The position numbers and the translations under genes were made by a program. A DNA stretch of 57,587 nucleotides from Myroides pelagicus. GTDB lineage: Bacteria > Bacteroidota > Bacteroidia > Flavobacteriales > Flavobacteriaceae. The stretch spans positions 1 through 57,587 of the forward strand of contig NZ_WMJY01000021.1 of the NCBI RefSeq assembly GCF_009711055.1, read 5' to 3'. How positions within the stretch are numbered: the stretch's first letter is position 1; every line of letters starts with the position of its first letter. Positions 9,043 to 16,335 of this stretch are shown here, in pieces. The notes beneath the pieces are model-generated. The model had not been told where the DNA came from. It worked only from the letters and a program-made list of their open reading frames with translations, and did not search any database.

Positions 9043-9477
9043 TTATATTGAAAGTGTATTGAACCCTTTCTCGTTTAATTGGAAATAGTATTTATGAGCA
9101 TTCGGTGTACCGATGAAGTAAGAAGGTAGGTCGGCTAACTCTACGCCATATACTTTAAGGGCAAACTCACATACTACTAATTTTATTCCTGCTTTGTTAG
9201 CAGCATCTAATTCTGCACGGTATTCAGGGTTGTTTAGCTCTTGTACCATTTTTCCCATGATTACGATTTCAAATTCTGCTTTAGGATTAGCTGCTAATAC
9301 TTCTGATCCAGTCATGATTGACGCACGCATATTTTTGATTGACTGTACTAAGATGGCAAATTTCTTTCCTTTCACCTCTTGGTATTCATAGGTTGATGTA
9401 GTGTTTTCTGTGTTTCCAGCTACAGCTACTTGACTAAAAGTAGCGACTAATGCTAAGGCTAATACGATTTTTTTCAT
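9043..9477 (-). CDS. DsrE/DsrF-like family secreted protein
   Basis: A 144-residue protein with a cleavable signal peptide (MKKIVLALALVATFSQVAVAG) and a DsrE-like fold domain (KKFAILVQSIKNMRA, then FEIVIMGKMVQEL, and GIKLVVCEFALKVYGV with one cysteine). The DsrE family is linked to sulfur-relay and persulfide handling. Periplasmic members of this type are common but uncharacterised. I chose the ATG at 9477 because it starts the signal peptide. The gene is divergent from a small DUF2892-like membrane protein, and the shared control region carries two matched palindromes, so the pair is probably co-regulated by a Crp/Fnr-type activator. Confidence 0.8.
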   Translation of the reverse strand: MKKIVLALALVATFSQVAVAGNTENTTSTYEYQEVKGKKFAILVQSIKNMRASIMTGSEVLAANPKAEFEIVIMGKMVQELNNPEYRAELDAANKAGIKLVVCEFALKVYGVELADLPSYFIGTPNAHKYYFQLNEKGFNTLSI

Positions 9478-9506
9478 TTCAATTACTTTATGGTTTTTAA
9501 CTAGAG

Positions 9507-9514
9507 CAAACATA
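9507..9514 (-). promoter_or_regulatory. -7 box of the dsrE-like gene
   Basis: TATGTTTG on the minus strand matches TAnnTTTG exactly. No TTG is present 19-20 bp upstream (CTG instead). Its first base is 29.5 bp from the centre of the palindrome at 9537-9550, which fits an activator replacing the -33 contact. Confidence 0.65.
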
Positions 9515-9536
9515 GTGAGTAATCTACAAGACCACA

Positions 9537-9550
9537 GTAACAATTGTTAC
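9537..9550. promoter_or_regulatory. palindromic operator 1, dsrE side
   Basis: GTAACAATTGTTAC is a perfect 14-bp palindrome. It lies at about -42 relative to the expected start from the minus-strand -7 box. The same arms recur at 9616-9629. The size and position fit a Crp/Fnr-family site; the regulator is not encoded in this window. Confidence 0.65.
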
Positions 9551-9615
9551 ATAGCGTGGTTTTTGAATAGCCTTTTAGTGAGTAATCATTTCTATTGAGT
9601 TAGCTTACTGTGAGG

Positions 9616-9629
9616 GTAACAAATGTTAC
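9616..9629. promoter_or_regulatory. palindromic operator 2, DUF2892 side
   Basis: GTAACAAATGTTAC has the same arms (GTAACA, TGTTAC) as the site at 9537-9550 and differs by one central base. Its centre is exactly 29.5 bp from the first base of the plus-strand -7 box at 9652, the same offset as on the other side. Confidence 0.65.
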
Positions 9630-9651
9630 AGCAATAGCCAAAAGTTAGCCT

Positions 9652-9659
9652 TACATTTG
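9652..9659 (+). promoter_or_regulatory. -7 box of the small membrane-protein gene
   Basis: TACATTTG matches TAnnTTTG exactly. No TTG lies at the right distance upstream. The palindrome at 9616-9629 occupies the class II activator position. The ATG follows 25 bases downstream. Confidence 0.65.
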
Positions 9660-9684
9660 ACTTTTATTTAATAACGTCAAAGAG

Positions 9685-9861
9685 ATGATTACATATTTTA
9701 AAAAATGGACAGCCATGCGCTGGATAAGGGTAGGATTAGGCATATTATTACTGATACAAGCTTATGATGCAAAACTGTGGATTTTAGCAATTCCTGCCGT
9801 CTATCTATTTGTACAAGCTTTCTTTAACTTTGGTTGTAAAAATGATTCTTGTAAACTTTAG
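9685..9861 (+). CDS. small DUF2892-like membrane protein
   Basis: A 58-residue protein: a short amphipathic start (MITYFKKWTAMRWIR), two adjacent hydrophobic segments (about residues 16-31 and 33-50), then FNFGCKNDSCKL with a Cys-x4-Cys end. The layout matches the YgaP/DUF2892-type small inner-membrane proteins of Bacteroidetes, which often carry a cysteine-rich tail and sit near sulfur-transfer or rhodanese genes. It has a good promoter and 59 clean codons, and it is divergent from the dsrE-like gene, so I think it is real despite its size. A role in persulfide handling at the membrane is inference from the neighbour. Confidence 0.7.
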   Translation: MITYFKKWTAMRWIRVGLGILLLIQAYDAKLWILAIPAVYLFVQAFFNFGCKNDSCKL

Positions 9862-9961
9862 TCTAATATGTTGATTATTATTGTTTTGAGATTTGTTTTT
9901 TTTGAATTATAATTGAAACAATAAGCTTACTTTAGCAGTGTTTTTAAGAAATAAAAAAATT

Positions 9962-10852
9962 ATGAAACAAAGATTATTATCAATAACTATGTTTACCTTA
10001 TTGATGGGATTATGGTTAGGATGTCAGGATAAAAAGGAGACGGTCCCATCAAGTAATACTTCTGAAAATACCGTAGTCACGATTAATCAGCCAGTAGATG
10101 ATCAACTAATGGCTAGTACTGAGGAAACTACAGGTGTAGAAGAATATATAGATCCAGATAACCCTACCATATACCCCAATACTTTTCGGTTTGCACATCA
10201 TATGATCATGTTGGGGGAGTTTCATGCTGGTGAACTTACAGATAAAATAGCCCAAAAGCAATGGATTGGACTCGTAAAAGAGTCTTCAGATACCTATAGC
10301 TTAGTTCCAATTCGTCCGAAAACTAAATTAGTCTATGACGTAGTCTTAGATAATGAAGGAGAAACCACGGCTACAAGTGTTTCGGTAGATGGAGAAGAAG
10401 TAGTTTTTATGATTGAAGACGAGCTTGTTATTTCGAAGGACATAGTCACTGTTGCTACTATTCCTACTATCATATACCCAGGGGAGACTATCAAATTCAA
10501 CTATCGAGGAAAAAACTATTCTCTACACGCAGAGGGTGAAAAGGAACAACCCTATACCTATGAAAACGAGGAAGGAATTATACAAACAGGATATACTATC
10601 ACAAAATATAATTTGTATCTAAAGGTTCAAGGACAAGATGATAAAATAACTTTATTGATGTTAGATCGTTTGGAAGATGCGACACCAACTATTGAGTTCG
10701 CAGGTGATTTAAATGATGATGGGATCATAGACTTACTAATTAACACAACTTATAATTATAATATGTATCGACCTACATTATATTTATCTAAAGTTAACGG
10801 AGATAGAACAGATATAGTGCCAGTTGCGGCAATTACTAGTTTAGGTTGTTAG
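9962..10852 (+). CDS. hypothetical lipoprotein
   Basis: A 296-residue lipoprotein: signal MKQRLLSITMFTLLMG with lipobox LGC at about residue 22, followed by a Thr/Ser/Glu-rich linker. I do not recognise the body. The stretch GDLNDDGIIDLLIN near residues 248-261 has the Asp spacing of an EF-hand or FG-GAP/VCBS-type calcium loop, as seen in proteins that describe a repeat of D-x-N-x-D-G. Likely on the outer membrane or periplasmic face. The ATG at 9962 gives a proper signal peptide; an in-frame ATG at 9938 adds eight charged residues. It is followed by a strong terminator. Confidence 0.7.
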   Translation: MKQRLLSITMFTLLMGLWLGCQDKKETVPSSNTSENTVVTINQPVDDQLMASTEETTGVEEYIDPDNPTIYPNTFRFAHHMIMLGEFHAGELTDKIAQKQWIGLVKESSDTYSLVPIRPKTKLVYDVVLDNEGETTATSVSVDGEEVVFMIEDELVISKDIVTVATIPTIIYPGETIKFNYRGKNYSLHAEGEKEQPYTYENEEGIIQTGYTITKYNLYLKVQGQDDKITLLMLDRLEDATPTIEFAGDLNDDGIIDLLINTTYNYNMYRPTLYLSKVNGDRTDIVPVAAITSLGC

Positions 10853-10875
10853 TCAGTAAAAAAAAGACCTAATAG

Positions 10876-10910
10876 AGACCTCCGAAGCAATTAAGTGTGC
10901 TCGGAGGTCT
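10876..10910 (+). terminator. terminator of the lipoprotein gene
   Basis: A perfect 10-bp stem (AGACCTCCGA with TCGGAGGTCT) is followed by TTTTCTTATTTTT. Confidence 0.9.
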
Positions 10911-10968
10911 TTTCTTATTTTTAGTGAGGAGTATGGCTTACATATAGTTTTAAACTTTTAAGGAAGAC

Positions 10969-11279
10969 CTATATATTTAAGATATACGAGGTTATATTGG
11001 TGTTAATCATTGAACCTTTTTCTTCTTGTGTATTCAATTGAAATTCACAGTTATCCGAGAAGACATTGTGTTCCGATATACCGACAATATAGATTAAATA
11101 GTCTATTTTTTTACTACCTTTTTGTTGTTTTAATTCAATAGTTGCTTCTTTTGGGGAAGACAAGTCTGATGTTATCCAATATTGGGTGGTTATTAGTGAG
11201 TCTGGCTTTTAGAGGGATACGCGATAGATTTTATCTAGTAGTGTTGGAAGGTGTTGAGTTATAGCTTCCCTTTATCCTT
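10969..11279 (-). pseudogene. possible remnant of a gene
   Basis: On the minus strand one frame reads about 24 residues (ending DKIYRVSL), one TAA stop at 11209-11211, then 79 more residues to a stop at 10969. Composition is protein-like (for example ITTQYWITSDLS and KKIDYLIYIVG), but there is no ATG start, no recognised domain and an in-frame stop. It could equally be a chance frame in AT-rich DNA, or a short TTG-started gene from 11163. Confidence 0.2.
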
Positions 11280-11427
11280 TACTAATGCCAAAAATTAAGT
11301 ACGTTTTTATCTACATTTTGTCTTTCGATTTGGCGTAAATGTATTCTATCATTCAATAGAAAAGAAGGTTAAGTATTGTCTTTTTTATCACTCTCAAAAC
11401 GCACTAATAATTTGATTAAAAAAAGGG

Positions 11428-11670
11428 TTCAACAGCTACCGAACTAATGATGAGGTCAATACAGTCAAGTTTTTACAAGGTTTTTACAACTGTTGTTCGG
11501 GCCTTCTTCGGAAGAAGTACCTAAAATAGGGGGGCTTACCGAAGAAGACTCGAATAAGTATCGAATGAAGCTTGGCAAATACTGGGGTAAACAATGTTTC
11601 GGATAGCTTAATGAATGAAATTGACAGGGCGAAATGCGAAAATAAAACACCTTCGATGTAGGTGTTTTTT
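11428..11670 (+). ncRNA. candidate structured RNA, copy 1
   Basis: About 245 nt that align along their length to 44011-44257. Shared blocks are ACAG-Y-TACCGAAC, TGTTGTTCGGG, TTCGG-W-AGAAGT, AAAATAGGGGG, TTACCGAAGA-R-GACTCG, AGTAT-Y-GAAT-R-AAGC and AATAC-W-GGG. Predicted pairs are TACCGAAC (11437) with GTTCGG (11495), CTTCTTCGG (11503) with CCGAAGAAG (11539, 9 bp), AAGTTTT (11467) with GAAGCTT (11567), and AGTAT with ATACT. It ends in AACACC/GGTGTT plus six T's, an intrinsic terminator. No reading frame is conserved between the copies. The first stem encloses one strand of the third, so a pseudoknot is implied. Confidence 0.5.
11646..11670 (+). terminator. terminator at the end of candidate RNA copy 1
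   Basis: AACACC (11646-11651) pairs with GGTGTT (11661-11666), followed by T's to 11670. The flanking AA and TT extend the stem. Confidence 0.65.
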
Positions 11671-11865
11671 ACTTGTGCAGAGAGTACATTTTAACTGTTG
11701 ATTAGTGTACTTTTTAAATCATCAGTGTTGGGTAACACATTGATATATTGCAAAGATACGTTTTTTTTGATATAGATGGAATTTTGACATTTGACTCATG
11801 GAAAGAATAGAGTGACAAATTTGTAGAGTGCAAAAAAAATGAAGTTAAAGGAGAACTAGCTAAAA

Positions 11866-11895
11866 AAAGCGTGAGACAAATTTGTCTCACGCTTT
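11866..11895 (-). terminator. terminator of fahA
   Basis: A perfect 30-bp palindrome, arms AAAGCGTGAGACAAA and TTTGTCTCACGCTTT. With the A run at 11862-11868 it gives a U run on the minus strand. It lies 31 bp past the fahA stop. Confidence 0.9.
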
Positions 11896-11926
11896 AGTAT
11901 TCTTTTTTAATGAAAGAACAAATTCG

Positions 11927-13210
11927 TTAAAATAGTTGATTCGCAGGTAAAAGCATATTACTCACTTCGCCAAATCCGATACGAACTTGATTGTTATCAC
12001 AGTATCCTTTCATAATTACGGTATCATAATCTTGAATAAAAGTACGTGTACTACCGTCTTTCATCGTTAATGGTTTTTGACCCGCCCAACTCAGTTCGAG
12101 CATTGAACCATAGCTAGACTCTACAGGTCCAGAGATAGTACCTGATCCCATTAAGTCTCCTGAGTTCACTTTACATCCGTTAATGGTGTGATGAGCTAGC
12201 TGTTGGCTCATTGTCCAATACAAATATTTAAAATTCGAAGTGGATACCAAAGTAGATTCACTGTCTTTTGGCTGTACATATACTTCTAAGTGAATGTCAA
12301 AGGATTTATCTCCTGTTTGTTGTAAATAAGGTAGAGGAGTAGGTTCTTGTACTGGGCTAGCTACGCGATAAGGCTCTAAGGCGTCTAGAGTAACTACCCA
12401 TGGAGAAATAGCTGTTGCAAAGTTCTTTGCTAAGAAAGGCCCTAGTGGGACATATTCCCAAGTCTGAATATCACGAGCACTCCAGTCATTTAATAGAACC
12501 ATTCCAAAGATGTGGTCTTCTGCTTGATCCACTGGAATAGCTTCTCCAAATAAATTTACATCTGTAGTAATAAAACCTGTTTCTAATTCGAAGTCGATGC
12601 GTTGAGAAGGGCCAAATACAGGTGTTTTTTCTCCTTTAGGAAGCGTTTGACCGTTTGGACGTTTGATCGATACGCCAGAAGGAATCACTGTAGAGCTTCT
12701 ACCGTGGTATCCTACAGGTATATGTAGCCAGTTTGGCAATAGCGCATTGTCAGGATCTCTAAACATCATACCTACATTGGTAGCGTGCTCTTTACTAGAA
12801 TAAAAGTCGGTGTAATCTCCTATTATAATAGGCAATTGCATTTCTACAGAGGCAATAGAGAAGATCACGGCTTCTCTGTGTTTTGTATTATTTTGTAGCG
12901 TATTATTATTGCTATCAAAGATTTCGGCTACTCTATTTCGAACAGCTCTCCAAGTTTTCTTCCCAGCGGCAATGAAGTCATTTAATGAATCCTGTAAGAA
13001 CACATCATCTGTAAGGTCTATTCCTTTGAAATAACCAAGCATCTGTAGAGCGCTTAAATCAATTGCATAATCACCAATTCTCGTTCCTATGGTGATAATA
13101 TCTTCTTGCGTGATAAATACTCCAAAAGGAATGTTTTGAATTGGAAAATCAGAGTTTTTATCAACGTTTAACCAAGACTTCCTATTTGGGTCGTTTGCGT
13201 TAATTGTCAT
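11927..13210 (-). CDS. fahA: fumarylacetoacetase
   Basis: A 427-residue protein of usual family length, with the small SH3-like N-terminal domain (GVFITQEDIITIGTRIGD) and the catalytic FAH domain. Catalytic and metal-binding signatures are visible: YHGRSSTVIPSG, DFELETGFI, LLNDWSARDIQTWEYVPLGPF, KNFATAISPWVV and GDLMGSGTISGP. It hydrolyses fumarylacetoacetate to fumarate and acetoacetate, the last step of tyrosine and phenylalanine degradation, using a divalent metal in the cytosol. It is transcribed alone and divergent from glyA, with interleaved promoters. Confidence 0.97.
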   Translation of the reverse strand: MTINANDPNRKSWLNVDKNSDFPIQNIPFGVFITQEDIITIGTRIGDYAIDLSALQMLGYFKGIDLTDDVFLQDSLNDFIAAGKKTWRAVRNRVAEIFDSNNNTLQNNTKHREAVIFSIASVEMQLPIIIGDYTDFYSSKEHATNVGMMFRDPDNALLPNWLHIPVGYHGRSSTVIPSGVSIKRPNGQTLPKGEKTPVFGPSQRIDFELETGFITTDVNLFGEAIPVDQAEDHIFGMVLLNDWSARDIQTWEYVPLGPFLAKNFATAISPWVVTLDALEPYRVASPVQEPTPLPYLQQTGDKSFDIHLEVYVQPKDSESTLVSTSNFKYLYWTMSQQLAHHTINGCKVNSGDLMGSGTISGPVESSYGSMLELSWAGQKPLTMKDGSTRTFIQDYDTVIMKGYCDNNQVRIGFGEVSNMLLPANQLF

Positions 13211-13241
13211 AGTATAATTTTTTTGCGTTAATAGTGTAACT

Positions 13242-13271
13242 CAAATATATAATTAAGACTTAAAATAACAA
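13242..13271 (-). promoter_or_regulatory. fahA promoter
   Basis: Read on the minus strand: TTG (13271-13269), a 19-bp spacer and TATATTTG (13249-13242), a full match. The leader to the ATG at 13210 is about 25 bases. Confidence 0.8.
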
Positions 13272-13289
13272 ACGTTTTTTGTACATTTG
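13260..13289 (+). promoter_or_regulatory. glyA promoter
   Basis: TACATTTG at 13282-13289 is a full -7 match. Nineteen bases upstream the -33 position reads TTA (13260-13262) instead of TTG. It overlaps the fahA promoter, so the two may compete for polymerase. Confidence 0.65.
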
Positions 13290-13320
13290 GGAGCAAATAA
13301 AAATGAAACACACAACATAA

Positions 13321-14595
13321 ATGAGAAAAGATACTGAAATTTTCGACCTAATTCTAGAAGAACACGATAGACAAGTTCATGGAATAGAATTAATTGCTTC
13401 TGAAAACTTTGTAAGTGATGAAACTATGGAAGCTGCGGGTTCTTGTCTAACTAACAAATATGCTGAAGGATATCCAAACAAGAGATATTACGGGGGATGT
13501 GAAGTAGTTGACGTAGTAGAGCAAATCGCTATCGATCGTGCAAAAGCACTATTTGGAGCAGAGTACGTAAACGTACAACCTCACTCTGGATCTCAAGCTA
13601 ATACAGCTGTATTTTTTGCATGTTTAAAACCAGGTGATAAGATTTTAGGATTTGACTTATCACACGGAGGGCATTTGACTCATGGTTCATCAGTTAACTT
13701 CTCAGGAAGATTATATGAGCCAGTATTCTACGGAGTAGAGCAAGAAACAGGAATGCTTAACTATGACAAGATTCAAGAAATAGCAACTAAAGAGCAGCCA
13801 AAATTAATTATAGCTGGTGCATCTGCATACTCTCGCGATATGGATTTCAAACGCTTCAGAGAGATTGCTGACAGCGTAGGAGCTATTTTGATGGCTGATA
13901 TTTCTCACCCAGCAGGATTAATTGCGAAAGGATTATTAAGTGATCCAGTACCTCATTGTCATATTATTACGACAACAACTCACAAAACATTAAGAGGACC
14001 TAGAGGTGGTATCATCATGATGGGGAAAGACTTTCCTAATCCATTTGGTATCAAGACCCCTAAAGGAGAAGTGCGTATGATGTCTTCTTTATTGGATAGT
14101 GCAGTATTCCCTGGTAATCAAGGTGGTCCATTGATGCATATTATTGCTGCTAAAGCAGTAGCTTTTGGAGAGGCATTGTCTGATGAGTTCTTTAAATATA
14201 CTTTACAAGTTCAGAAAAATGCTAAAGCTATGGCTGAGGCATTTGTAAAAAGAGGATACAATATTATTTCTGGAGGTACAGACAATCACATGATGCTTAT
14301 CGATCTTAGAAATAAAGATATCTCTGGTAAAGAAGCTGAGCAAGCATTAGTAAAAGCTGAAATTACAGTGAATAAAAATATGGTTCCATTTGATGATAAG
14401 TCTCCATTTGTAACTTCAGGTATCCGTATCGGTACACCTGCTATTACCACTAGAGGATTAGTTGAGTCAGATATGGAAGCGATTGTAGCGCTAATTGACA
14501 AAGTGTTAATGAACCACACAGATGAGCAAGTAATCGAAGAGGTTGCTGATCAAGTAAATGAAATGATGGAAGAAAGACCAATGTTTGTTTGGTAA
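13321..14595 (+). CDS. glyA: serine hydroxymethyltransferase
   Basis: A 424-residue fold-type I PLP enzyme. It has [10 protein letters not shown], the [15 protein letters not shown] substrate/folate loop and QPHSGSQAN. The internal-aldimine lysine lies in [13 protein letters not shown] (about residues 218-230), and the end shows [13 protein letters not shown]. It converts serine and tetrahydrofolate to glycine and 5,10-methylene-tetrahydrofolate, the main source of one-carbon units. The ATG at 13321 starts [11 protein letters not shown] as in other flavobacterial members. Monocistronic, with a strong terminator. Confidence 0.98.
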   Translation: MRKDTEIFDLILEEHDRQVHGIELIASENFVSDETMEAAGSCLTNKYAEGYPNKRYYGGCEVVDVVEQIAIDRAKALFGAEYVNVQPHSGSQANTAVFFACLKPGDKILGFDLSHGGHLTHGSSVNFSGRLYEPVFYGVEQETGMLNYDKIQEIATKEQPKLIIAGASAYSRDMDFKRFREIADSVGAILMADISHPAGLIAKGLLSDPVPHCHIITTTTHKTLRGPRGGIIMMGKDFPNPFGIKTPKGEVRMMSSLLDSAVFPGNQGGPLMHIIAAKAVAFGEALSDEFFKYTLQVQKNAKAMAEAFVKRGYNIISGGTDNHMMLIDLRNKDISGKEAEQALVKAEITVNKNMVPFDDKSPFVTSGIRIGTPAITTRGLVESDMEAIVALIDKVLMNHTDEQVIEEVADQVNEMMEERPMFVW

Positions 14596-14615
14596 TCTTC
14601 TTATAATTGAGATAT

Positions 14616-14647
14616 AAAAAAGCCACTTGAAATCAAGTGGCTTTTTT
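14616..14647. terminator. bidirectional terminator between glyA and the thioesterase gene
   Basis: A 15-bp stem, AAAAAAGCCACTTGA with TCAAGTGGCTTTTTT, has a 2-base formal loop. It serves glyA rightward and probably the leftward eight-gene run. Confidence 0.9.
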
Positions 14648-14672
14648 ATATCTGTATAATAGCTAATGTATT

Positions 14673-15413
14673 CTAAGAAAAGAAACAGTAAAAGTTAGTA
14701 GTTTTCTCATCAGTTTGTATTGTGAAGTGATGTCCCTGTTCATCTTGACCATAGGATACATCAAAGTTTTGACCATAGGTCATTTCTTTTTTGAATAACA
14801 TATCAATAGTGCGACAGTGTTGTAAGTCAATGCCCTTTGCATAGGCACTATCCATAATCCAGTCAATGTACTTGATGTTGGTAACGTGATTGACCATATC
14901 GAGATCCGAGTATCTTACCCTATTATCGTCTATTTTCAATAGCGGTGTTTTAGGAGGAATTTGAAAGTTATTCTTGATGGTGTGTTTATCAGGGTATTTG
15001 ATGAAGTGATCGTGTGGTAGAGCCATTAATTCAGGTCTTCTCTTGACTGTGTTAATGATAACCCACATCGAACTAGCATTAGCAATTAAAACATCTCCCA
15101 TATAAACCTCAAAGTTTCTTATAGAGCGAAAACCGTCTAGTTTTTCTATCCAAGTAACAATATCAATGTCATCTTGCCATTTAGGCAATTCTTTTTCCTC
15201 TATTTCAATTCTGAATTTATTGACAACCCAAGCTTGGTTAGTGGGTTGCATATCCCAAAAGCTAATACCGCCTTCGACAGCGTGTTCTGAAGCGACATAT
15301 TGTATCAATCTACTAAGCGAAGATAGTTTGATATGTCCATCTGGAGAGCAGTCAAAGAAATCGATCTGAAAACTCCTTCTGTAGATAGAAGTGAAGTTAG
15401 GAGATATAGGCAT
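14673..15413 (-). CDS. acyl-ACP thioesterase family protein
   Basis: A 246-residue double-hotdog protein of the FatA/FatB-like acyl-ACP thioesterase family (PF01643). It has an N-terminal hotdog with DFFDCSPDGHIKLSSLSRLIQYVASEHA, the WVVNKFRIEI strand, and a second hotdog with YSDLDMVNHVTNIKYIDWIMD, where the DMVNHV-x-N motif carries the catalytic residues. It probably releases fatty acids from acyl carrier protein in the cytosol. It is the last gene of a leftward run, one base after miaA, so co-transcription is very likely. Confidence 0.88.
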   Translation of the reverse strand: MPISPNFTSIYRRSFQIDFFDCSPDGHIKLSSLSRLIQYVASEHAVEGGISFWDMQPTNQAWVVNKFRIEIEEKELPKWQDDIDIVTWIEKLDGFRSIRNFEVYMGDVLIANASSMWVIINTVKRRPELMALPHDHFIKYPDKHTIKNNFQIPPKTPLLKIDDNRVRYSDLDMVNHVTNIKYIDWIMDSAYAKGIDLQHCRTIDMLFKKEMTYGQNFDVSYGQDEQGHHFTIQTDEKTTNFYCFFS

Positions 15414-15414
15414 G

Positions 15415-16335
15415 TTATTTTGTCTGTTTATCTATTGTGTCAATAATTGTTTGTAAGTCTGTTGTGTAGTCAAACCAGTGAACATTTTCAGTTCGTTTAA
15501 ACCAAGTGATTTGTCGCTTAGCGAAGCGACGTGTATTTTTCTTAATCTCTTCAATAGCGAAAGCTAAGTCAAATTCATTGTCTAAGTAGGAGAAAATTTC
15601 TCTATAGCCAACCGTTTGCAATGCATTGTGCTCTTTGAAAGGATATAGTTCAGTAGCTTCTTTGATTAAGCCTGCGTTAATCATGTTATCTACTCGTTTG
15701 TTAATGCGATCGTACATCAGCTCTCTATCAGCTTGTAACCCTATTATAATAGGGGTAAATGAACGCAAGGTTTCTTTTTGTTTCAGAAAAGAGGAGTAGG
15801 GCTTGCCAGTTCCTAGGCAAATCTCCAAGGCACGTATTACGCGTTGAGGATTGTCTAGTGCAACTTTTTCGTAGTGTATAGGGTCTAATTCTTTTAGCTG
15901 GTTTTGTAAGTGAGCTAAGCCAAAAGTATCAAGATCGTTGTTTAACTGCTCTCGAATACTAGGATCTACATCTGGGAAATTGTCTAAACCGTTTAATATG
16001 GCATTGACAAATAGTCCAGATCCACCCACCATGACTTGTATGGGGTTTTGTTGAAACAACTCGTCTAGTTTGGCAATGGCATCTCGTTCAAAATCCCCAA
16101 CGGAATAAGAGGTGTGAATACTTATATTTTGAATGAAATGATGGGGTACAGCGCTTAATTCTTCATCAGAAGGAACAGCAGTACCAATGTACATTTCTTT
16201 GTAGAACTGTCTACTGTCACATGAAATAATTTGGCTCTTGTAATGTTGGGCAATTTTAATACCTAAAGCTGTTTTTCCAATAGCAGTAGGTCCAATTACA
16301 ACAATTAAATATTTATTATTTTTTGAATACATCAT
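15415..16335 (-). CDS. miaA: tRNA dimethylallyltransferase
   Basis: A 306-residue protein with P-loop GPTAIGKTALG at residues 15-25, the DSRQFYKEMYIGTAVPS substrate loop, VGGSGLFVNAIL, the DNPQRVIRALEI helix and the C-terminal QTVGYREI, with KNTRRFAKRQITWFKR. It adds dimethylallyl to A37 of tRNAs that read UNN codons, including the four tRNA-Tyr genes in this window. The start overlaps the end of the ion-channel gene by 20 bp; a second ATG at 16332 is equally possible. Part of the leftward operon. Confidence 0.97.
   Translation of the reverse strand: MMYSKNNKYLIVVIGPTAIGKTALGIKIAQHYKSQIISCDSRQFYKEMYIGTAVPSDEELSAVPHHFIQNISIHTSYSVGDFERDAIAKLDELFQQNPIQVMVGGSGLFVNAILNGLDNFPDVDPSIREQLNNDLDTFGLAHLQNQLKELDPIHYEKVALDNPQRVIRALEICLGTGKPYSSFLKQKETLRSFTPIIIGLQADRELMYDRINKRVDNMINAGLIKEATELYPFKEHNALQTVGYREIFSYLDNEFDLAFAIEEIKKNTRRFAKRQITWFKRTENVHWFDYTTDLQTIIDTIDKQTK

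Larger units (their letters stand above)
10911..11926. other. 1 kb gene-poor gap
   Basis: Between the lipoprotein terminator and fahA lie a short leftward frame that looks like a decayed gene end (10969-11279), copy 1 of a candidate structured RNA (11428-11670) and the fahA terminator (11866-11895). I see no intact protein gene. Confidence 0.6.

Noticed and set aside
11465..11650. A 61-codon leftward frame
   Set aside because: It lies across the candidate RNA, is not conserved in the homologous copy at 44 kb and has no domain.
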